From Paenibacillus sp. FSL H3-0469 (lineage in GTDB: Bacteria > Bacillota > Bacilli > Paenibacillales > Paenibacillaceae), in contig NZ_CP150302.1 in assembly GCF_038051945.1 (NCBI RefSeq), forward strand, positions 6,820,001-6,884,000: 64,000 nucleotides of DNA. Reading direction: 5' to 3'. Positions 45,611-53,587 of the stretch are shown here, piece by piece. The notes below the pieces were generated by a model that ran no database searches, was not told where the DNA came from, and saw nothing but the letters and a program-made list of their open reading frames with translations. The translations under genes and the position numbers were made by a program. Numbering within the stretch: the stretch's first letter is position 1; each line of letters opens with the position of its first letter.

Positions 45611-47416
45611 ATGCTGTTCAGAAAAGGGTCGAATCCAAAATCAATCTATGTGCCGCTGCGCACCAAATTTATTGTCTTATTTTTTCTGCTGATCACGATT
45701 CCGTTTCTGATCATCGGTACGATCAGCTACCGGAAATACACCGCCGGCGTCGAACGCAGTACGGTGGAGCTGTCCAATCAGGTGGTGAACCAGATTAATA
45801 TTAATCTGGAGCGTTATATTAAGGAACTGGACCGCCTTACCCTTACGCCGCTGTACGATGAGGATATGATGCAGATTCTCCGCAAGCACAGGGGCGCAGG
45901 CCCGGCCGGCACCTATCTGAGTACGGATGAGACGCTGAAGATGAACCTGTTCATCTCTTCGCTGGCTTTTGACCGGGGGGAGATTGAGAGCATTCTGGTG
46001 TTCACCAATGACGGCGGAATTTTCAGTAATCTGGACCAGAGTGTAAGGAAGCGGTGGGACGGCAGCATGGCAGACTGGATGGAGCCTGTGGAACGGGAGG
46101 ACGGAGGCCTGACCATTCTTCCGCCGCATACCGCAGCTTATTATACTGAGGGGAAGCACGGAATGATCTCGGCAGCCAGGGTGATCCGTGAGCCGTATAC
46201 TAATGCCAAGCTGGGAATTGTCAAAATAGATCTGACGCCGCGGGGCTTCGGTTCGATTGTATCGACGCTGCGTTCCAGCGGAAGCGGCCTGCTGCAGATT
46301 ACAGGCAAGGATCAGGTGGTCCTGTACTCTGAAGCAGACAAGCTGCCCGACTCGAGGGAGTCCTATATTACGGCTTCGGCGGAATCCACGTACACGGGAC
46401 TGAAGGTAACCTCCCTGATTCCGCGCTCACAGCTCCGCGAGGACGCCCGTGAGTTAACCAACTCTACGCTGGTGGTCTCCATTGTGGCCCTGGCGGCGGC
46501 GTATGCGGCGGCGATCCTGCTGTCGAACCGGCTGATTAAGCCGATTGCCCATCTTCAGTCGAAGATGAGGCAGGTGAAGCGGGGGTTGTTCCTCGAACGG
46601 GCGACGGTGACCACCAGCGATGAAATCGGGCAACTGACCGAAGGGTTCAATACCATGATCGGTGAGATCGACCGTCTGGTCAAAGAGGTGTATGAGACCC
46701 GGCTGAAGGAGCGGGAGGCTGAGCTGCAGGCGCTGCAGAGCCAGATTCATCCGCATTTTCTGTACAATACGCTGGAGATGGTGAACATGCTGGCCCTTCA
46801 GGGCAATACCCGGGAGCTCTCCGGCGTGGTGACCAGTCTCGGCAAGCTGCTGCGTTATACGGTCGGCCACCGGGAGCAGATGGTGCATGTACTGGATGAA
46901 GTGAAATTTGTGGAAGCTTACTCGCGCATTCAGGGTATGCGTCTTGGTGACAAGCTGCAGGTTATGATTCATATCGATTCTTCCTTCGATTATTGTGTGG
47001 TCCCGAAGCTGATTCTGCAGCCGCTGATCGAGAATGTTATTGAGCATGCTATGGGGCAGGAGCCGCTGCACCTTATCCTGACCGCTTCTGTGGACGAAGA
47101 GGATCTGGTGCTGTCGGTTAAGGATGACGGTCTTGGCATCAGCGGCGCACGGCTGCAGGAGCTTGAACAACAGCTATATGGCAGTCAATCCCGGCCTGCT
47201 GCGGATGCTGACCAGGGAGGCTTTGGCCGGATTCAGAAGGGACTCGCGCTGCGTAACGTCCATCAGCGGCTCCGGCTGCTCTACGGAGAGCCTTACGGCC
47301 TGAGACTGGATAATACAGCAGAGCGCGGGGTAACGGTCTCGCTGCGGCTGCCGATGAACTGGGAAGCGATGAACGATGCCGTACCCGCAGGGGACAGGCA
47401 GGAGGAGGAAGAATGA
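45611..47416 (+). CDS. YesM-type sensor histidine kinase
   Basis: A 601-residue membrane kinase. Helices near residues 19-40 and 285-305 flank a Cache-like sensor. HAMP and the His_kinase domain (His382 in IHPHFLYNTLEM) follow, then a GHKL ATPase (IENVIEHAM, DDGLGISG, GLALRNVHQRL). AGGGAGG precedes the ATG. The next gene, a binding protein, overlaps it by 4 bp. Its likely partner is the short regulator at 39047, as no regulator lies beside it. Confidence 0.92.
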   Translation: MLFRKGSNPKSIYVPLRTKFIVLFFLLITIPFLIIGTISYRKYTAGVERSTVELSNQVVNQININLERYIKELDRLTLTPLYDEDMMQILRKHRGAGPAGTYLSTDETLKMNLFISSLAFDRGEIESILVFTNDGGIFSNLDQSVRKRWDGSMADWMEPVEREDGGLTILPPHTAAYYTEGKHGMISAARVIREPYTNAKLGIVKIDLTPRGFGSIVSTLRSSGSGLLQITGKDQVVLYSEADKLPDSRESYITASAESTYTGLKVTSLIPRSQLREDARELTNSTLVVSIVALAAAYAAAILLSNRLIKPIAHLQSKMRQVKRGLFLERATVTTSDEIGQLTEGFNTMIGEIDRLVKEVYETRLKEREAELQALQSQIHPHFLYNTLEMVNMLALQGNTRELSGVVTSLGKLLRYTVGHREQMVHVLDEVKFVEAYSRIQGMRLGDKLQVMIHIDSSFDYCVVPKLILQPLIENVIEHAMGQEPLHLILTASVDEEDLVLSVKDDGLGISGARLQELEQQLYGSQSRPAADADQGGFGRIQKGLALRNVHQRLRLLYGEPYGLRLDNTAERGVTVSLRLPMNWEAMNDAVPAGDRQEEEE

Positions 47417-48729
47417 TACGGACAAGGCTGTTAGGGTTTATGGCAGCGCTGTTACTGGTCTCAGGCTGCACACCGGGTGCAGGAGGCGGGGGAGCTGGCG
47501 GGACAGACGACAGCGGAAGTGCAGGCCAGGGTACGGCAGCTGTGCAGGAGCGTGTGAAGCTGAAGTTCAGCCTCTGGGGCAATGATGCGCAGAAGGCGAT
47601 GGTGGAGGGGCTGGTGGATGAATTCGAGCAGCTTCACCCCGGGATCGAGGTGGAGATTATGACGATTCCCTTCGCCGATTATCAGCAGAAGCTGTCGATC
47701 ATGCTGGCCTCGCGTACCGCGCCGGATGCAGGCTGGCTGGCGGAACGGATGATACCCCAGCTGCTGGAATCAGGTCAGCTGGTGGATATTTCCGCTGAGG
47801 TGAAGGAGGACCCTGAATATCATTACGCAGATATCTATCCGTCCACACTCGACATCTTCAAGCGGGAGGACCGGCTGTACGGCATCCCGTTCTCCACGCC
47901 TCCGGTGCTGATCTATTACAATAAAGACCTGTTTCTTGAGAAAGGCCTAAAGACGCCAACGGAGCTGTATAAGGAAGGAAAATGGGATTACGATGAATTT
48001 CTCAAGGCAGCGCGGAGCCTCACCGATCCGCAGCGCGGCATCTACGGTGTGAAGCTTGTCCGCGACTGGAACAACTGGTCGGATGCACTGCTGCCGCTGT
48101 TCTGGTCGCACGGAGCCGAGCTGTTTGACAGCAGCGGCGCGTCGTTTGCGCTGAATTCCCCCGCAGGGAAGGAGGCGCTCCAGCTCTATAGTGACATGAT
48201 GTTCAAAGACAAGGTGCACCCGCTGCCCGGGGATGAGCTGACCTTCGACAGCGGCCGGATCGGCATGTACACAGACCGCTACAGCTATACCTCGAAGGCC
48301 CGTGCGGTCACTGATTTCGCCTGGGATATTGCTCCGATGCCGGCAGGCATCAACGGGACAGGCACCTCGCTGGGCTATGCGGGAGTGTCCGTGTTCGAGA
48401 CCAGGCATCCGGCGGAAGCCGCGGAGCTCCTGAAGTTCATCACCAGCGCGGAGGCGATGAGCGTGACTGCGCAGTATTTTGTCCCGTCGCGCAAGTCTGT
48501 TCTGGAATCCGATGTCTTCCTGCGGGCGGCCTCGGAGCCTTCTGCTGAGAGCATCCAGCTGGCCGTGCTCGACCAGATCGCTACGGCGCGGATCGCGCCC
48601 GGCCATAAGAACTGGCAGCAGATTGATACGAAGATCCAGATGCTGCTGGACGGTCTATACACGCAAGAGTCCACCGTTGACGAGTTGCTCGGACAAATGG
48701 AGCAGGAAGTTACCCCGCTTATGAAATAA
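47413..48729 (+). CDS. Solute-binding lipoprotein coupled to the sensor kinase
   Basis: A 438-residue family 1 binding protein. Lipobox VSGC at about residue 19, then a Gly-rich linker. It starts within the last four bases of the kinase gene (ATGA overlap), so the two are made together. No permease gene is near. It may therefore be a sensory subunit presenting ligand to the kinase rather than a transporter part, or it may serve permeases elsewhere. Confidence 0.88.
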   Translation: MIRTRLLGFMAALLLVSGCTPGAGGGGAGGTDDSGSAGQGTAAVQERVKLKFSLWGNDAQKAMVEGLVDEFEQLHPGIEVEIMTIPFADYQQKLSIMLASRTAPDAGWLAERMIPQLLESGQLVDISAEVKEDPEYHYADIYPSTLDIFKREDRLYGIPFSTPPVLIYYNKDLFLEKGLKTPTELYKEGKWDYDEFLKAARSLTDPQRGIYGVKLVRDWNNWSDALLPLFWSHGAELFDSSGASFALNSPAGKEALQLYSDMMFKDKVHPLPGDELTFDSGRIGMYTDRYSYTSKARAVTDFAWDIAPMPAGINGTGTSLGYAGVSVFETRHPAEAAELLKFITSAEAMSVTAQYFVPSRKSVLESDVFLRAASEPSAESIQLAVLDQIATARIAPGHKNWQQIDTKIQMLLDGLYTQESTVDELLGQMEQEVTPLMK

Positions 48730-48735
48730 GCGGGG
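48713..48735 (+). terminator. Hairpin across the stop codon
   Basis: Perfect 10-bp stem CCCCGCTTAT (48713-48722) and ATAAGCGGGG (48726-48735), loop GAA. The stop codon at 48727-48729 lies inside the 3' arm. Little T follows, so termination may be weak. Confidence 0.6.
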
Positions 48736-48908
48736 TGTTCGTGTGCTTGTCCGGTTCGCCCGTCCAGCCGAAACAACACTGCTTAGCTGTTATTGCATGC
48801 GCACATACCTGCATGTGCCCGCAGCCTGCACACAGTGCATGTGCGCTCCGCACACGCCCGCCTGCTCCTGTAAGCCCCTCGTATTTGCACTAATTAACCA
48901 CCTTGCCC

Positions 48909-48937
48909 GACTACCCTAAGGGAGGGCGAAGGTAGTC
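48909..48937. repeat. Stem-loop in gene-free region
   Basis: GACTACC (48909-48915) and GGTAGTC (48931-48937) with a 15-nt loop, in the 690-bp gap between the binding protein and the endonuclease gene. Confidence 0.5.
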
Positions 48938-48959
48938 TCATGTTGAAGCTTAAAAATCC

Positions 48960-49133
48960 TGCACATAATGCAACATTTTCCTCAATAAAAGGGCAGTAAT
49001 CGTGAAATGTTGCACAAAAGGCAGGATTCTCCTACCAACCAAGTGGTTATGTGAGAAGAATGTTGCATTTTCTGCAAGAAATCTACCTCACCCCTGAGTA
49101 TTCAACAGCCCAAGTTGCAAATTCTGCAACATT
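48960..49133. repeat. Four TGC-N6-TGCAACATT sites
   Basis: The 18-bp pattern TGC-N6-TGCAACATT occurs at 48960-48977 (+), 49006-49023 (-), 49059-49076 (-) and 49116-49133 (+). The first two, in opposite orientation, also share the flank AATCC. Centres are 46, 53 and 57 bp apart. The cluster ends 9 bp before the pentanucleotide array. It may be a protein-binding cluster or the remains of an intergenic repeat family. Confidence 0.75.
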
Positions 49134-49142
49134 ACTCGGTTG

Positions 49143-49345
49143 CCCAACCCAACCCAACCCAACCCAACCCAACCCAACCCAACCCAACCCAACCCAACCC
49201 AACCCAACCCAACCCAACCCAACCCAACCCAACCCAACCCAACCCAACCCAACCCAACCCAACCCAACCCAACCCAACCCAACCCAACCCAACCCAACCC
49301 AACCCAACCCAACCCAACCCAACCCAACCCAACCCAACCCAACCC
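49143..49345. repeat. Pure pentanucleotide array, (AACCC)40
   Basis: CCC followed by 40 uninterrupted AACCC units on plus, which is GGGTT on minus. Such a G-rich strand is expected to form G-quadruplexes, and the C-rich strand i-motifs. It resembles telomeric repeats in composition and is unusual for a bacterial chromosome. Frames through it give a monotonous NPTQP (plus) or GWVGL (minus) pentapeptide with no ribosome site, so I treat it as non-coding. It lies 76 bp beyond the stop of the minus-strand endonuclease gene, so read-through RNA would be GGGUU-rich. Confidence 0.95.
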
Positions 49346-49421
49346 CATTAAACTTACTCCAAGTTACTTAGAATAAACTAATCAAACATACTATCTTGCA
49401 GGGCGGAACCCGACCAAACAG

Positions 49422-50087
49422 CTACAGAAACAAATCGGGCAATCCCTGCACAGGCTCATAATAACAAATGTACGCTGCTTGCATCACCGGGCGCAGCAGG
49501 CCTTTGCGGACCAGCTCCTGAAGCTGCTTGCGTGCCGTCCGAAAGCTTACGTTGTATTGAAGCATCACATCTTTGGGGCGTACCCCCTTCTTTTGACTCA
49601 AGGAGAGTCTAACCATCTCTCTCTCCAGCGGTGAAAGAGAGAGTCCGGACGGAACCCGGAGCAAGGAAGGGGCAATGACCATTTGCAGCAGCATGCGGCA
49701 GATTTCCGGACGGTTCTGCACATCATCGAAGGAGAAATGGATGATCCTCCAGCCCAGCCCGTTCAGGTAAGTATCCCGGTTCAACGAGTAGCTGAACCTT
49801 TCCCGGTCCATGTCCTTCACATGACTCTGATAACCATCACATTCCAGGCCGAATTTGCCGTAGGACGGGAGAAATGCAACATCCAGAAATTGCGATTTGC
49901 GGTTCCAGTTGTACACTTCATATTCCGGATGCAGGTCATCCAGATTGCCGAACAGCGGCCACCAGACATTGCGCAGCAGCAGCTTCTCGGCATACTGGTG
50001 CCCCCGTGACAGGCGCCCTCTGCGCTCCCCTGTTCGGACAGATAGATGCCGGTCCAATAGCAGCTGATGCGCTTTTTCAAACTCCAT
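49422..50087 (-). CDS. PD-(D/E)XK-like endonuclease domain with C-terminal winged helix
   Basis: A 221-residue protein starting at the ATG at 50087 behind AAGGAGGG. The middle region resembles the Vsr/DUF559 nuclease fold: FLDVAFLPSYGKFGLECDGYQSH gives the acidic D...ECDG core near residues 69-91, and WRIIHFSFDDV is the following strand, with RDTYLNGLGWR. Residues 150-205 look like a winged helix (GVRPKDVMLQYNVSFRTARKQL). It is not beside a methylase, so it is not an obvious restriction enzyme. Its leader carries a terminator hairpin. Confidence 0.7.
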   Translation of the reverse strand: MEFEKAHQLLLDRHLSVRTGERRGRLSRGHQYAEKLLLRNVWWPLFGNLDDLHPEYEVYNWNRKSQFLDVAFLPSYGKFGLECDGYQSHVKDMDRERFSYSLNRDTYLNGLGWRIIHFSFDDVQNRPEICRMLLQMVIAPSLLRVPSGLSLSPLEREMVRLSLSQKKGVRPKDVMLQYNVSFRTARKQLQELVRKGLLRPVMQAAYICYYEPVQGLPDLFL

Positions 50088-50111
50088 ATGTATTCCCTCC
50101 TTCATGTTGAC

Positions 50112-50157
50112 AAAAAAAAGAACGCCCCCTCTGCCAGCGATGGCTTGGGACGTTCTT
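50112..50157 (-). terminator. Terminator in the endonuclease leader (attenuator candidate)
   Basis: On the minus strand, AAGAACGTCCC (50147-50157) pairs over 11 bp with GGGGCGTTCTT (50118-50128), followed by eight T. It stands between the apparent promoter and the start codon, only 24 bp upstream of the gene. An alternative GCCAG/CTGGC pairing near the 5' end could compete with it. Confidence 0.7.
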
Positions 50158-50168
50158 CGTCTGGCCTA

Positions 50169-50198
50169 ATTATACGCCGGCACATGGGCGAGCGGCAA
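50169..50198 (-). promoter_or_regulatory. Promoter of the endonuclease gene
   Basis: On the minus strand, TTGCCG (50193-50198), 18-bp spacer, TATAAT (50169-50174). Transcription would begin just before the leader terminator. Confidence 0.5.
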
Positions 50199-50318
50199 TA
50201 GATGCTTTATAGTCCATCTCCAAGAGGATATTTGTCCCAAGATCGTTTATACTGAGTTTAAATAAATAACGTAATTTAGTATCTGCACACGCAAGTGCAG
50301 AGATGGAGGTTTGTCCGA

Positions 50319-52313
50319 TTGGAATTATTTGAGTATATTCTGTTGATGCTGGCAGCCGTGTCACTGTCGAATCTGGTGAACCGGTTCATCCCCTCGCTCT
50401 CCGTGCCGATCATTCAGATTGCGCTGGGCATGGCCTTAACCTGGCTGCCCCTGCATTTCGAGCTGGAGCTGAACCCGGAGCTGTTCCTGCTGTTATTCAT
50501 TGCCCCCTTGCTGTTCAATGACGGCAGGCTTGCCGATAAAGTGGCTCTATGGAAGCTGAAAAAGCCGATCTTGCTGCTGGCCCTGGGACTGGTCTTTCTG
50601 ACGGTAGGGGTTCTGGGATACTTCCTGCACTGGCTGCTGCCGGTCCTGCCCTTGGCGGCTGCATTTGCGCTGGCGGCTGCACTGGCTCCTACGGATGCAA
50701 TCGCCGTAGGCGCACTGGAGCAAAAAGTCAAAATCCCGCACCAGACCATGCAAATTCTCGAAGGTGAATCCTTGATTAATGACGCATCGGGTCTGGTGTC
50801 CTTTCAATTTGCGGTTGCTGCTATGGTCACCGGCGCCTTCTCTTTCAAAACGGCGAGTCTGAGCTTTATCTCCATCTCGCTGGGCGGCGTGGTGCTGGGC
50901 CTTGTGCTCACGCTCATTAAATACGGGATCGTCCGCTGGCTGCGCAGGCTCGGGATGGAGAATGTCACGTTACATATGCTGATTGAGATCCTGACGCCGT
51001 TTGCTATTTTTATGGCCGCTGAGGAGCTGGGGGTCAATGGAATACTGGCGGTTGTCAGCGCCGGAATTGCCCATTCCTTCGGATATAAGCAGATGAATCC
51101 TGAGGTGGCTAAGCTGAGCATCGTGTCCAAAAGCACCTGGGCCGTCATTATCTTCGTCTTGAACGGTCTGGTCTTCCTGCTGCTTGGTACCCAGCTGCCG
51201 GAGATCATTAGAACGGTCTGGAGCAACCCGGATATTGGGAATGTCCAGGTTATCCTGTATACCCTGCTATTAACCGCTGCCGTCCTCGGCCTAAGACTGA
51301 TCTGGATGCTGATCATGGATATCCCCGAAGGGGAGGAGCCGCGCGGACCGTGGAAGCTGGAATTCAAGAAGGCGCTTATTCTGACGCTGTCGGGGGTGCG
51401 GGGTACGATTACCCTGGCGAGTACGATGTCACTGCCGTTTTTCCTGGATGACGGTTCCTACTTTCCGGCGAGGGACCTGATTATTTTCCTGGCGGCGGGT
51501 GTCATTCTGTGGACCCTGCTGGCATCTAACTTTCTGCTGCCGCTGCTGCTTGACTCAGATCATGAAGCGGAGCATAATGCCGAGGAGGCCGAGGCCAAAA
51601 TCGAAATTCTGCGCAACGTAGTTGCCGGACTACAGGAGCAGGCTACAGATCAGTCCCAGTCCCGGATGGCTTTGAATCATTTGACCGGCACCTACAATGC
51701 CAGAATCCGCATGCTGAAGAAGAATGAAGAGGCCGAGGAGATGGAACGGAAGCTCGGGGTGACAGCCTTCAAGTGGCAGAGAGAATACACTATGCTTGCG
51801 CTCAAGCAGCACGAGGTGAACCCGTATACGGCATACCGCTTCCTGAACCGGCTGAACCGGCAGCTATTCATATACACCCGTGATCCGCAGTACAAGAATG
51901 ACCTGATTCCGTTCAAAAGCTGGGAAGAAATCACAGGTGTCATTCAGCAGGTCCGCTTAAGCGCGCAAGAGCGGCGTGAGGAATCGAACCGGCTGCAGTC
52001 CGGGATCTTCACTTATGTTCTTGAGCGGCTGAGAGAGCTGCAGAATACGGGAGAGATGGAGCCCGAAGTGATCAGCTCCCTGATTCTGCGTTATGAGCGG
52101 GGGCGGTTAAGGCTGACCCGTCCAGAGTCCATATCTGCTACGAAGCAGGAGTTCGAAGAATCGCTGCAGGAGCTGTCCCGCGCGGGAATTCAACTGGAGC
52201 GTGACCACATTCAGCTGATGTTCGAGGCCGGACGGATTTCCAGAGCTAGCATGAAGGAAATGAAACGTGATATCCTGTTCATGGAGCATGATCTGCGGGA
52301 AGAAATGGGCTGA
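50319..52313 (+). CDS. Na+/H+ antiporter, CPA1 family (NhaK-like)
   Basis: A 664-residue membrane antiporter starting at TTG 50319, 9 nt after GGAGG. Twelve or so helices occupy about residues 1-410. The family motifs are clear: LAPTDAIAVGALEQ and ILEGESLINDASGLVSFQF (ion-binding Asp residues) and SGVRGTITLAST. The long charged cytoplasmic tail (about 250 residues) matches NhaK/YvgP. It exchanges Na+ or K+ for protons. A CTGCAC/GTGCAG hairpin (50283-50300) lies just before the ribosome site. Confidence 0.9.
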   Translation: MELFEYILLMLAAVSLSNLVNRFIPSLSVPIIQIALGMALTWLPLHFELELNPELFLLLFIAPLLFNDGRLADKVALWKLKKPILLLALGLVFLTVGVLGYFLHWLLPVLPLAAAFALAAALAPTDAIAVGALEQKVKIPHQTMQILEGESLINDASGLVSFQFAVAAMVTGAFSFKTASLSFISISLGGVVLGLVLTLIKYGIVRWLRRLGMENVTLHMLIEILTPFAIFMAAEELGVNGILAVVSAGIAHSFGYKQMNPEVAKLSIVSKSTWAVIIFVLNGLVFLLLGTQLPEIIRTVWSNPDIGNVQVILYTLLLTAAVLGLRLIWMLIMDIPEGEEPRGPWKLEFKKALILTLSGVRGTITLASTMSLPFFLDDGSYFPARDLIIFLAAGVILWTLLASNFLLPLLLDSDHEAEHNAEEAEAKIEILRNVVAGLQEQATDQSQSRMALNHLTGTYNARIRMLKKNEEAEEMERKLGVTAFKWQREYTMLALKQHEVNPYTAYRFLNRLNRQLFIYTRDPQYKNDLIPFKSWEEITGVIQQVRLSAQERREESNRLQSGIFTYVLERLRELQNTGEMEPEVISSLILRYERGRLRLTRPESISATKQEFEESLQELSRAGIQLERDHIQLMFEAGRISRASMKEMKRDILFMEHDLREEMG

Positions 52314-52343
52314 ATTCCAGTTACAAGGAGATGAATCTATACA

Positions 52344-52904
52344 ATGAAGAATAAAATGGTGGCGGGTACCTGTGCGGTTATTGCAGCGCTGGGCATCTAC
52401 CTGTACACGGGAAGCGGGGGACCGAAGACAACGGAGGTTGCCACGACTCCCGGCAGCAGCCGGGCTGCCAGCCAGGAGATCAAGCAAATGGTGGCTGATT
52501 ACAGCTCACGCACCTTGACGGCAGAGTCCGCATCTATTACTTCGACCCAGCTTATTGTGGACAGCGGCGGTCCTAACGAAGCAGTCTACGGACTGCCGGA
52601 AGATGAATTCTTCCTGTCGGTTGCCCCGTACGTGCAGAATACCCATCCCTGCGCAACGCACAGCCTGACCGGCTGCCAGGGGGAGATGGTCGAACAATCC
52701 TTCGGGGTAACAGTCGTAGACACGGACGGTAAGGAGATCATGAACCAGACCGTCAAGTCCCAGCCAAACGGCTTCATCGACCTATGGCTGCCGCGTAATC
52801 AGAACTACCAGATGACGATCACGCATGACGGCAAAGAGGCCCGGTCCGAGATTTCCACCTTTGAGAGCGATGATACTTGCCTGACTACTATGCAATTAAG
52901 TTAA
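52344..52904 (+). CDS. cueP: CueP family metal-binding protein
   Basis: A 186-residue exported protein with an N-terminal hydrophobic segment (about residues 5-22). The core DEFFLSVAPYVQNTHPCATHSLTGCQGEMVE and FIDLWLPRNQNYQMTI, and the C-terminal STFESDDTCLTTMQL, are CueP features; the three conserved Cys and nearby His residues bind copper in the Salmonella periplasmic protein. In a Gram-positive it would sit outside the membrane. An AAGGAGATG site precedes the ATG. Confidence 0.88.
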   Translation: MKNKMVAGTCAVIAALGIYLYTGSGGPKTTEVATTPGSSRAASQEIKQMVADYSSRTLTAESASITSTQLIVDSGGPNEAVYGLPEDEFFLSVAPYVQNTHPCATHSLTGCQGEMVEQSFGVTVVDTDGKEIMNQTVKSQPNGFIDLWLPRNQNYQMTITHDGKEARSEISTFESDDTCLTTMQLS

Positions 52905-53054
52905 AAGTATAGCAATTGTGTTTCTGCTTGTGCCGTTTTCGCTGGGGCCGTATTTATACACGGCTCCTTTTTGCCGTTCTTGGATATACATAAATCAAGA
53001 GGGAAACCCGATATTTGGTGTAAAAGGAAAATAAATAATCGCGGGGGATATAAG

Positions 53055-53480
53055 TTGAGTGAGAAGACGATTATTAGGATTAAAGGATTAGCGCAGGTTG
53101 TAGTGGTGAGTGTTATTCATTTGATAATTATTTACTTTTTGAATTTAAAAATGGGTGCGTGGGAGGGAGTAGGGGGTCTGGAAATTGTATTGACCTATTG
53201 CGCTCCGGTTTTTCTGTTGTATGCAACATGTGTCAGGTCGTTGAAGACGAAGAAAATCAGATATAATGTGGTTTGGCTACTGACCAGTCTGCTTCCCAGT
53301 GCAGCCATCCTCTTCAAAATAAAAGAAATTACAGGCGCGGAGCCGGGCGAACCTGTATTTATTGAATTTCATTTTGAACAGGGGTATATGGAATTGATGT
53401 TCTTCTTCCCCATCGTCTATTCAGTGATCCAGTTACTACTGTGGGCTTCAATGTGGTTTATGATATTGTCCAAAGAATAA
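53055..53480 (+). CDS. Small membrane protein of unknown function
   Basis: A 141-residue protein with about four hydrophobic helices, at residues 10-31, 40-60, 70-88 and 115-137. I start it at TTG 53055 behind GGGGGAT, because the open frame to ATG 52971 lacks a site and would add a polar tail. No family recognised. It is AT-richer than its neighbours and stands alone. Confidence 0.6.
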   Translation: MSEKTIIRIKGLAQVVVVSVIHLIIIYFLNLKMGAWEGVGGLEIVLTYCAPVFLLYATCVRSLKTKKIRYNVVWLLTSLLPSAAILFKIKEITGAEPGEPVFIEFHFEQGYMELMFFFPIVYSVIQLLLWASMWFMILSKE

Positions 53481-53587
53481 TCAATTGTGGTCCTGTTAAC
53501 GTTCCATTCACACTACTCTGATAATCTCTATAATTGTTAGGCGGATGAAGTTCAACCTTAACTATATAGATGATGCGGAGGGTAAAC

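Noticed and set aside
49051..49376. Open frames giving long NPTQP or GWVGL pentapeptide repeats
   Set aside because: They arise because a 5-bp repeat without stops is open in every frame; no ribosome site or plausible start precedes them.
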